Source: a virus. Taken from it: 25,035 bases of DNA. Positions within the stretch are counted from its first letter, which is position 1. Each line of letters starts with the position of its first letter. Both the position numbers and the translations under genes were made by a program. Below, in pieces: positions 1 through 4,687 of this stretch. The stretch spans positions 1 to 25,035 of the IMG/VR virus record IMGVR_UViG_3300008448_000585. One strand, written 5' to 3'. Under the pieces are notes generated by a model. It saw nothing but the letters and a program-made list of their open reading frames with translations. It had not been told where the DNA came from and did no database searches.

Positions 1-28
1 AGGCTCTAGTTTCGGCTAGGGCCTTTTT
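1..28 (+). terminator. Rho-independent terminator, plus-strand orientation
   Basis: On the plus strand a 9-bp stem (AGGCTCTAG pairing with CTAGGGCCT, one G-U pair) with a six-base loop is followed at once by TTTTT and then ATTT. This is a good intrinsic terminator for transcription moving left to right. Read on the minus strand the stem has a C-A mismatch, and any following T run would lie outside the window, so I cannot tell whether it also ends the lysis transcript. The stop codon of the Rz1-like gene (16-18) lies inside the stem. Confidence 0.65.
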
Positions 29-342
29 ATTTCCCACCACCGCTTAGGCTTCTGCGCCTCATTAGCCGCTTCAATAATCGACACAAGCGCCTCTCTGCGC
101 GCGTCACATGCCTGTAGATCGGCTTCCTGCTGGATTGAGTATGTCGCAAGCCTTCCAACCGTTAGGCCATCCACGGGCGGTCTCTCAGTCTTGTGGCAGG
201 TCTTTAGGCTTTCCGGCACCGTTATCTTGAGCGTTGGTTGAGTGTGAGCGCAGGCCGTCATGACCAGCAGCCCAAGCATTGGCAACGTCAGGCGGCACAA
301 GTGCTTCACCTGAAGGGAGAGCCTCGATTTGCTTTTCGACAT
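16..342 (-). CDS. Rz1-like outer-membrane spanin lipoprotein
   Basis: This is a 108-residue putative o-spanin, the outer-membrane partner that works with the Rz-like i-spanin to disrupt the outer membrane at lysis. The N-terminus is basic, followed by a hydrophobic stretch ending LLVMTAC, with Cys31 as the likely lipidated residue (a slightly unusual lipobox, with Met at -3). The rest is short and hydrophilic and ends in a basic WWEIKRP tail. I chose the ATG at 342 because GAGG lies 7 bases upstream; an in-frame ATG at 354 has no such site. The start lies inside the Rz-like gene in another frame (158 bases of overlap), the classic Rz/Rz1 arrangement. Rz1 proteins diverge quickly, so the call rests on the lipobox, size, overlap and position. 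Confidence 0.72.
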   Translation of the reverse strand: MSKSKSRLSLQVKHLCRLTLPMLGLLVMTACAHTQPTLKITVPESLKTCHKTERPPVDGLTVGRLATYSIQQEADLQACDARREALVSIIEAANEAQKPKRWWEIKRP

Positions 343-547
343 AATGAACCTCATTCGTGATACGGCGCTCAGTCAGCGTCACCCGATCCACCGCCTGCAC
401 CGTGGCTTCACTCACGACAGATTGAGCCTTGGCAATCTCAGCCGCTTTTTTGGCCTTGCGTTCTTCGGTTTGCAGGTGAACGATATAAAACGCCACTGCA
501 AACATGGATGCAAGCAGGCCACCGATTAGGTAGAGGCGGAAGGTCAT
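185..547 (-). CDS. Rz-like inner-membrane spanin
   Basis: A 120-residue putative i-spanin. Residues about 4-24 form one N-terminal transmembrane helix (LYLIGGLLASMFAVAFYIV). A charged, probably coiled-coil periplasmic region follows, rich in Glu, Lys and Ala, to about residue 75, and the C-terminal tail is looser. Type II membrane topology with a periplasmic coiled coil is the normal Rz design. An in-frame ATG at 580 would give 131 residues, but ATG 547 has AAGGA 7 bases upstream, while ATG 580 lies in the loop of a hairpin and has no ribosome site. The 3' part overlaps the Rz1-like gene in a different frame. In lysis the protein should bridge to the lipoprotein after the murein is degraded. 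Confidence 0.75.
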   Translation of the reverse strand: MTFRLYLIGGLLASMFAVAFYIVHLQTEERKAKKAAEIAKAQSVVSEATVQAVDRVTLTERRITNEVHYVEKQIEALPSGEALVPPDVANAWAAGHDGLRSHSTNAQDNGAGKPKDLPQD

Positions 548-559
548 GGAATAATCCTT

Positions 560-592
560 AAAATGCCAAGGCCACCACATAGCAGCCTTGGC
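560..592 (-). terminator. Hairpin with short T run between gp66-like gene and Rz
   Basis: The minus strand carries GCCAAGGC, a 12-base loop and GCCTTGGC (an 8-bp perfect stem, 565-592), then ATTTT. It lies between the stop of the gp66/gp49-like gene (603) and the Rz start (547). It could be a weak intrinsic terminator or a structure limiting Rz translation; the T run is short, so termination would be partial. Confidence 0.4.
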
Positions 593-602
593 TTGTTACG
601 GT

Positions 603-947
603 TTATTGGTTGCGCAATTTCTCACGCAAGGCATAGCCCATAAGCGGCCAGATTTGACGCACAGCATCTTCACGAGCAAACTTGCGGCCCAATTCCTCGT
701 TGAAATTGAGAGCGTCAGCAGGTGCGGTTTTTCCGAGAACTATGAAGCCATTTGAAAGCGTGATGACGCAGATTGTCAACAACTTGTGCGCTTCATGCAC
801 TGGTTGCCCCAATGCGTCCAAAGCATCGCTTGCAATAAACGTGTTTTCAGCCGCAATGTTCGCCTCAATGTCAGCTAGGGAAACCCTAGTCTTTTGTGAG
901 ACCGCAACAGCGGATGATTGGGCTTCGGTTACTTCAACAGATTGCAT
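603..947 (-). CDS. Sf6 gene 66 / N4 gp49-family phage protein
   Basis: A 114-residue soluble protein. Its C-terminal half carries the pattern I associate with the N4 Gp49/Sf6 gene 66 family (Phage_gp49_66): a histidine near the start of the domain, then CVITLSNGFIVLGKTAPAD, then an N-F-(D/N)-E-E-G-K-A block and a final IWPLMGYALREKL. The function of this family is unknown to me; members are small accessory proteins common in tailed phages. In-frame ATGs exist at 995 and 968, but ATG 947 has AAGGA about 7 bases upstream and gives the cleanest start. The gene sits between lysis genes, with 65 bases upstream and a hairpin downstream. Whether it takes part in lysis cannot be told from sequence. 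Confidence 0.75.
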   Translation of the reverse strand: MQSVEVTEAQSSAVAVSQKTRVSLADIEANIAAENTFIASDALDALGQPVHEAHKLLTICVITLSNGFIVLGKTAPADALNFNEELGRKFAREDAVRQIWPLMGYALREKLRNQ

Positions 948-1012
948 GACTGTATCCTTTCCAGACATATGCAAAAACGCGATTCCGTCGCGCACGGTTT
1001 AAGCACCAATTA

Positions 1013-1270
1013 TTATGGTGCCGAAATGCTACAAAGCAAAGCAGCCACCGCAATTCCTAAAACGGCATTGGCTGGCAGTGCTGAATTTGAAGATGACCAG
1101 CATGTGCGAGTTTGAGAGGCGTCGTTCAATACCACAGAAACCAGCGCCGTAGGCTCAAATCCGTCAGCGATAATTGAGTCAAGGTTTTCGGTGAATGTCT
1201 TGATTAGGCGTGCCCGAATGTCATTCCGTGCATCCGTCGCGCCGAAGGCCAACACTACATTATCTGTCAT
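1013..1270 (-). CDS. Small putative tail-anchored membrane protein
   Basis: An 85-residue protein of no recognised family. Residues 1-50 look soluble and mostly helical (FGATDARNDIRARLIKTF region). The last 20 residues (ANAVLGIAVAALLCSISAP) form one hydrophobic segment at the extreme C-terminus, which suggests tail anchoring in the inner membrane. Its ATG overlaps the stop of the upstream L,D-transpeptidase-like gene by 4 bases, so translation is likely coupled. Its place in the lysis cassette hints at a lysis-linked role such as an antiholin or lysin partner, but that is inference. A weak hairpin (GCACCA ... TGGTGC, 1003-1021) covers its stop codon. Confidence 0.6.
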   Translation of the reverse strand: MTDNVVLAFGATDARNDIRARLIKTFTENLDSIIADGFEPTALVSVVLNDASQTRTCWSSSNSALPANAVLGIAVAALLCSISAP

Positions 1271-1647
1271 GCCACCACCTTCAACAGATTAACGGGGCTA
1301 TTAATCATCGGCACACGGAATTGAGGCGCAATGATGATACAGCCGCTTGATGCCGACCGATTGCCTTTGCCGTTGTCACCGTGGATCTGAAACGCAGATC
1401 GACCAAATGTGTTTGTTCCCGGCATTGGTTCAAGGCGTGAAATGTTTTTGCCCGTGCGAGCCGAGCGCGCTTCAAGAGGACCAATGCGCCACATACCTTG
1501 AGGGATGGGCCCCGTTGCTACAACGTGCTGCATGGCCGGATTATTCAGGCCCTCGCCTTTACCGCTGTAACCGCCGCAATAGCGGTTTCCATCAGGATCA
1601 AGCATTAAGCCTGCCGACTGGTCCCACGTCCAAAATTTGTCAGTCAT
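1267..1647 (-). CDS. L,D-transpeptidase-fold (DUF2778/Tlde1-like) putative lysin
   Basis: A 126-residue protein without a signal peptide. It has a Gly-rich early part (GGYSGKGEGLNNP, residues 25-37), a G-P-I-P-Q-G-M-W segment (46-53), and a catalytic-looking FQIHGDNGKGNRSASSGCII region with His89, Ser100/Ser101 and Cys103. The H-x(10-15)-S-x-G-C arrangement is the signature of the L,D-transpeptidase fold, and the overall order fits the DUF2778/Tlde1 family, known from T6SS toxins acting on peptidoglycan and found in some phages. The gene follows the holin candidate with an 8-base overlap, exactly where an endolysin is expected, and no other murein hydrolase is visible here. I infer it is the lysin, cutting or exchanging peptide stems. 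Murein remodelling without lysis is the alternative. Confidence 0.7.
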   Translation of the reverse strand: MTDKFWTWDQSAGLMLDPDGNRYCGGYSGKGEGLNNPAMQHVVATGPIPQGMWRIGPLEARSARTGKNISRLEPMPGTNTFGRSAFQIHGDNGKGNRSASSGCIIIAPQFRVPMINSPVNLLKVVA

Positions 1648-1930
1648 CCGCCTTGTCCTTCTCGTTGATATTTACTTCCATTCCGCCCGGTCCTTTGACC
1701 GATAGCGACGATATGCCTTGCCGCCCTAAAAATAGGGACAGGCCAAGAAGACCTAGCACAAGCAGCATTCCTATCCCTAAGAACTGAATGCGCTGTTCGG
1801 CGGTTTCTAGCGGCCAATTGCCAAGCCATAAGATAAAAACCAAGCCGCCCGCAAACAAAGTGAGTGGGATCGGCGCGCCAATTCTGATGCCATCGGCAAC
1901 CCATCGCCACCCCGGAAACTTCCAATTCAT
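1640..1930 (-). CDS. Two-helix membrane protein, holin candidate
   Basis: A 96-residue protein with two clear hydrophobic helices: about residues 20-38 (IPLTLFAGGLVFILWLGNW) and 49-68 (FLGIGMLLVLGLLGLSLFLG), separated by a short charged turn. The C-terminal tail is hydrophilic (ends KDKADD). Two helices with a charged C-terminus is the class II holin pattern. It overlaps the next gene, the putative lysin, by 8 bases and starts by a 4-base overlap with the upstream one-helix coiled-coil gene. Holin calls rest on topology and neighbourhood, since holins share little sequence. Other membrane genes in this cassette (1927-2187, 2184-2696) could instead be the true holin. Confidence 0.6.
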   Translation of the reverse strand: MNWKFPGWRWVADGIRIGAPIPLTLFAGGLVFILWLGNWPLETAEQRIQFLGIGMLLVLGLLGLSLFLGRQGISSLSVKGPGGMEVNINEKDKADD

Positions 1931-2187
1931 GACAGCTTCACATGCGCTTGGAGTTGAGCCTCCAAAGCTGCAATCCGTTTTTCAAGATCGGTGTTGCGCG
2001 TTTGGCAGGCTTCCTCAGCCGCTTCCAGTTTGGCAATCTTCACGAGCAATTCAGACACAGCGCCAGGCACAATCACGCCACGATTGAACAGCCAATAGGA
2101 CGCCAACCCAAACAGCACCGTAAAAGTCACAAACCCCGGATTATTCGCCGCGTTTGTCAGAGCGTTTACCAATACGCTTTCCATCAT
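1927..2187 (-). CDS. One-helix membrane protein with C-terminal coiled coil
   Basis: An 86-residue protein: a short N-terminus, one transmembrane helix at about 18-36 (FVTFTVLFGLASYWLFNRG) and a long amphipathic, heptad-like C-terminal helix (about 44-82) with repeated Leu, Ile and Ala and many Glu and Lys. It begins ATGATG, with the first ATG overlapping the upstream stop codon by 4 bases. It could be a holin, an antiholin or a spanin-like membrane partner; this topology is frequent next to holins in phage lysis cassettes. I do not recognise a named family. The nearest neighbours are the five-helix protein upstream and the two-helix holin candidate downstream. Confidence 0.6.
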   Translation of the reverse strand: MMESVLVNALTNAANNPGFVTFTVLFGLASYWLFNRGVIVPGAVSELLVKIAKLEAAEEACQTRNTDLEKRIAALEAQLQAHVKLS

Positions 2188-2272
2188 GGTCTGCCCTTAT
2201 ATCGTGCAGCCACCCGACCAGCCCCACTAAGGCCGCTCCCGTTATGACTATGAAGGCCAAAACCCATGCCAT
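2141..2272 (-). CDS. Possible nested small membrane protein, out of frame with neighbours
   Basis: A 43-codon frame starting at ATG 2272 (or GTG 2323 for 60 codons) encodes one strongly hydrophobic segment (MAWVLAFIVITGAALVGLVG) and then a highly charged tail rich in Arg, Lys and Asp. It overlaps the 3' end of the five-helix gene and the first codons of the coiled-coil gene, each in another frame, so three frames would be used at 2141-2187. A clean membrane helix with a basic tail is what a small lysis protein looks like. Against it: the ribosome site is weak, and a hydrophobic second frame can arise by chance when the first frame is itself rich in Leu and Val codons. Moderate to low confidence. 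Confidence 0.35.
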   Translation of the reverse strand: MAWVLAFIVITGAALVGLVGWLHDIRADHDGKRIGKRSDKRGE

Positions 2273-2696
2273 GCCTGCCCACCAACTGACTAAGGGCAGT
2301 GCAAAGCAGGCCCAAACACGCAACCACCATAGCGGAGTTTGTCACAAGAAAATAGGCCAAAGTTGCGCCCTCTCCAATTCCTGCAATGTGATAGGCCACA
2401 TGGGACATGAGACTAACACACATAGCAAAGCCAGCCACATGCAAGCCCGTGCGCCGCTTAGCCTTCATCAGAACCCAACCAATGACACCAAGTGTCACCA
2501 TGTCACAGGCAGCCGTCAGAACCGTCAGGGATGGCGCTACAAGGCCAAGGACAAGTTGGCCATATAGGACAGTGGAAAACGACATGAACAGCACTGTGCC
2601 TGCCACCCTAAGCCGTCCACCCGCTGCATAGGTGGCAAAGACAACGATGGCCGCCAAAATGAATATGGCGACCACATGGGCTTGAGGCTCTATCAT
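2184..2696 (-). CDS. Five-helix integral membrane protein of unknown function
   Basis: A 170-residue very hydrophobic protein with about five predicted transmembrane helices (roughly residues 7-26, 31-53, 57-77, 83-108 and 110-134) and a Gly/His/Arg-rich soluble C-terminus. I do not recognise the family. It is joined to both neighbours by 4-base ATGA overlaps and opens the membrane-protein run of the lysis cassette, just after the tailspike and an 89-residue protein. A holin with five helices would be unusual. A superinfection-exclusion or host-membrane function is equally possible. The weakly structured last 40 residues overlap the nested frame at 2141-2323. Confidence 0.65.
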   Translation of the reverse strand: MIEPQAHVVAIFILAAIVVFATYAAGGRLRVAGTVLFMSFSTVLYGQLVLGLVAPSLTVLTAACDMVTLGVIGWVLMKAKRRTGLHVAGFAMCVSLMSHVAYHIAGIGEGATLAYFLVTNSAMVVACLGLLCTALSQLVGRHGMGFGLHSHNGSGLSGAGRVAARYKGRP

Positions 2697-2962
2697 TGGG
2701 TGTTGCCACCGCCTAACGTGGCAGGATCGACACCAGCCATGTTTGACGCCTCGACTAGCACGCCATGAATTTGCCCAACCGACAGATAAGCATTGTCCAA
2801 ACCAGCCAAGGCATAATTAGCCGCTTCGGAAAATTCGGTCTGGTTTTCGGATTGAAATGGGGCGATATGATTGCGAACACCGAGCCGATTGCTTGGCGTT
2901 GGGTTGTTCTTGTAGGCCTGAAACGCCATAGAGATGGCTTCAAAGTCTGGCATATCTGGCAT
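2693..2962 (-). CDS. Hypothetical small soluble protein
   Basis: An 89-residue acidic, mainly helical soluble protein starting MPDMPDFEAISMAFQAYK, with a Gly-rich C-terminus (LGGGNTQ). I recognise no family. The start is well supported: AAGGAG lies 7 bases before ATG 2962. It is the first gene after the tailspike, separated from it by 53 bases, and its stop overlaps the next start by 4 bases. It could be a virion accessory or an early member of the lysis cassette; the sequence does not decide. Confidence 0.6.
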   Translation of the reverse strand: MPDMPDFEAISMAFQAYKNNPTPSNRLGVRNHIAPFQSENQTEFSEAANYALAGLDNAYLSVGQIHGVLVEASNMAGVDPATLGGGNTQ

Positions 2963-3003
2963 TTGCTTGCTCCTTGGTTGAGATTATCGGATTATGCGAA
3001 AAC

Positions 3004-3017
3004 GCGTTGATTTGGTT
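3004..3017. repeat. 14-base direct repeat, copy at the 3' side of the tailspike gene
   Basis: The sequence GCGTTGATTTGGTT here is identical to positions 4681-4694. This copy ends on the tailspike stop codon. The two copies bracket the tailspike gene and its upstream spacer. Confidence 0.5.
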
Positions 3018-4521
3018 ATAGCGCAGTCACATCAACAATTGTAAGATTGCCCGTGGTGTTGGTCGGGTCGTATCTTCGACTGTTGGCAACCGTTCCTTGC
3101 GGGAAGGCTTGCGTTACCGCCGTGACGTTCGTTCCAAGCTGCAAGTGGTCGTGAGGTCCGTTAGTGTAGGACGCCGGAGGCGTTGGCCTCAGCGATTGCA
3201 TGGGGCCAATATAGACATTGTTGGTCAGGCCAGCGCCCGTGGACGTGATTCGCACCGCCGAGGCAGACAATTGCGTAGGCCATAACCAGATATTGCTGTA
3301 TCGACCGCCGCCGATAGAGACTTCGCGCGCATCGTTGACCCAAAGCAGACCGCCGCCTGAAATATCGTATCCCTCAATAAAGCCAATGGTCGTTTGAACC
3401 GACGCATTAGCCGTAGAGAGATTGCCAGAGTTGATGACAACCGCATCACCAAGCGCGCCAACCGCAGCAGAGGGATTGCCCGGAACAGCGCCATGGTTAC
3501 GGACCGTAATGCGGTCAATGTGGACCTGACTTGTGCCGGAAAGTAGCACGCCAGCATGGCCGCTTGTCTCTTGCGCGCAACGTTCGGCAAGGATGCTGCC
3601 CACACGCACCCGCGCGTTGACCCGAACAGCGGGTGCGGTATCCGATGCCGTGTCACAGTCAAAGAGCACACCAGTCCGCGCGCAGTCATAGACCTCGATC
3701 GCCTCAGCGTAGATGTCGTAGTTGTCTTTGAAGGCGGCGAAACCAAATCGGCAGTTGGTTGCCTTCATGACGCCCAAGCAGGTGACGCCGCGCATTGCCG
3801 ACAGATAGAAGCCGTCACCGCTGATGTTTTCGGCAGTCATATTGGACAGGACAATGTTGCTATGCGTTGCACCGCCGCCCGTGTTCTCGAACACAAGACC
3901 GTGAAAGTCGTTGCGTGCGCCGCTTGTGTAGCTTCCCCGCACCGTGAATTGGTCGAGATAGATGTTATCAGCGCCATCAGCCACCAAGATCATGTGATCC
4001 GATGTGTTCGCGATTTTCATCACCGAAGTCCGCGAAGAATCGCCAAGGATGGTGGTGTTGCTTTGTAGAGTGATTCGGCTTGCAAAAGTGTATTCGCCAG
4101 ACCCAAGGCAGATTATCCCGCTTGCCGCCCGTGCAGCCGTGTAAGCCGCGTTGTTTTGCGCGCCAGTTTTAGAAATGCCGCCACCGAATTGCTCCAGCGT
4201 GACAAACACATTTCCGCTGTAGGTCGAAGCAAACACCCCCGACCAAGTGCGGGTTGCGGCGCCCGCCGTGACTTGAATATCAAACGACGCCGCGTCAGCA
4301 GCCCACCAAAGCCTTGCAACAGCGCCCGCTAGTGTGGTAGGCTCACCCGCTGCATTGGTTGTCAGCGACGTTCCTAACGACGTTGCGAGCGTGCCATCGG
4401 AATAAACCGCCTTTGGCGTCGTTGTGCCAGCTTGGTAAAAGTTGATTGTCGCCCCTGATACTGGATCGCCATTGGCGTCAAAGACTGGCCAGAGACCGGG
4501 GACGATTAAAAGACCTGCCAT
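3016..4521 (-). CDS. Tailspike with parallel beta-helix domain
   Basis: A 501-residue receptor-binding tailspike candidate. Residues about 8-60 (PVFDANGDPVSGATINFYQ and following) match the short beta-strand module common at the N-terminus of phage tail fibres and spikes, which attaches the spike to the tail. From about residue 115 there are repeated short strands with Asn, Gly, Asp and Thr turns and runs like N-x-x-x-S-N-M-T-A-x-N, typical of a right-handed parallel beta-helix (pectate-lyase-like). Such domains bind and often cleave capsule or O-antigen. It is shorter than P22 gp9 (about 666 residues). AGGAG lies 8 bases before ATG 4521. It follows the ejection-protein genes, as gene 9 does in P22. 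Active-site acids cannot be assigned from sequence alone. Confidence 0.8.
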   Translation of the reverse strand: MAGLLIVPGLWPVFDANGDPVSGATINFYQAGTTTPKAVYSDGTLATSLGTSLTTNAAGEPTTLAGAVARLWWAADAASFDIQVTAGAATRTWSGVFASTYSGNVFVTLEQFGGGISKTGAQNNAAYTAARAASGIICLGSGEYTFASRITLQSNTTILGDSSRTSVMKIANTSDHMILVADGADNIYLDQFTVRGSYTSGARNDFHGLVFENTGGGATHSNIVLSNMTAENISGDGFYLSAMRGVTCLGVMKATNCRFGFAAFKDNYDIYAEAIEVYDCARTGVLFDCDTASDTAPAVRVNARVRVGSILAERCAQETSGHAGVLLSGTSQVHIDRITVRNHGAVPGNPSAAVGALGDAVVINSGNLSTANASVQTTIGFIEGYDISGGGLLWVNDAREVSIGGGRYSNIWLWPTQLSASAVRITSTGAGLTNNVYIGPMQSLRPTPPASYTNGPHDHLQLGTNVTAVTQAFPQGTVANSRRYDPTNTTGNLTIVDVTAL

Positions 4522-4549
4522 TGTTTAGGCTCCTGAGAGAGGGTGTAAT

Positions 4550-4687
4550 TTGCGAGAACCGATAATCAACCCAGATGCGTGGTGGAAAATCTTATTCTGG
4601 GTGATATTTTTTTCCGGCATGATTGGCGTCCACATGGTTGCGAAATGGGTGTTTACTGACCTGTTGGGTATCTTCCCATTGCGTTGA
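4550..4687 (+). CDS. Possible small plus-strand membrane protein upstream of tailspike
   Basis: A 45-codon plus-strand frame begins with TTG at 4550; GAGG lies 7 bases upstream. It encodes a polar start (REPIINPDAWW) and then a strongly hydrophobic, aromatic stretch (KILFWVIFFSGMIGVHMV), ending LLGIFPLR. It fills the otherwise empty 131-base gap between the 670-residue gene and the tailspike, and its 3' end overlaps the former by 35 bases. It would be the only plus-strand gene in the window. A single inner-membrane helix is expected. Superinfection exclusion is a reasonable guess from its position beside a host-range gene, but I have no family match. No clear plus-strand promoter is visible, and chance cannot be excluded. 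Confidence 0.42.
   Translation: MREPIINPDAWWKILFWVIFFSGMIGVHMVAKWVFTDLLGIFPLR

Noticed and set aside
1003-1021. Hairpin GCACCA ... TGGTGC at the end of the 85-residue gene as a terminator
   Set aside because: The stem is only 6 bp and AT-rich in the loop, and only two T residues follow; too weak to call.
2240-2275. GGGTTTT slippery heptamer as a -1 frameshift site joining the five-helix gene to the nested frame
   Set aside because: The nested frame is +1 relative to the five-helix frame, so a -1 slip would not enter it.
3556-4068. Plus-strand 170-codon frame inside the tailspike gene
   Set aside because: It is antisense to a clear beta-helix protein, with no ribosome site or domain pattern.
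3016-4521. Tailspike as target of a diversity-generating retroelement
   Set aside because: No reverse transcriptase, no template repeat and no adenine-biased variable region are visible in the window.
4525-4635. Minus-strand 36-codon frame in the gap before the tailspike
   Set aside because: It starts at ATG 4635 without a ribosome site and encodes an unremarkable polar peptide; the plus-strand frame over the same bases is more protein-like. It remains possible as a leader peptide.
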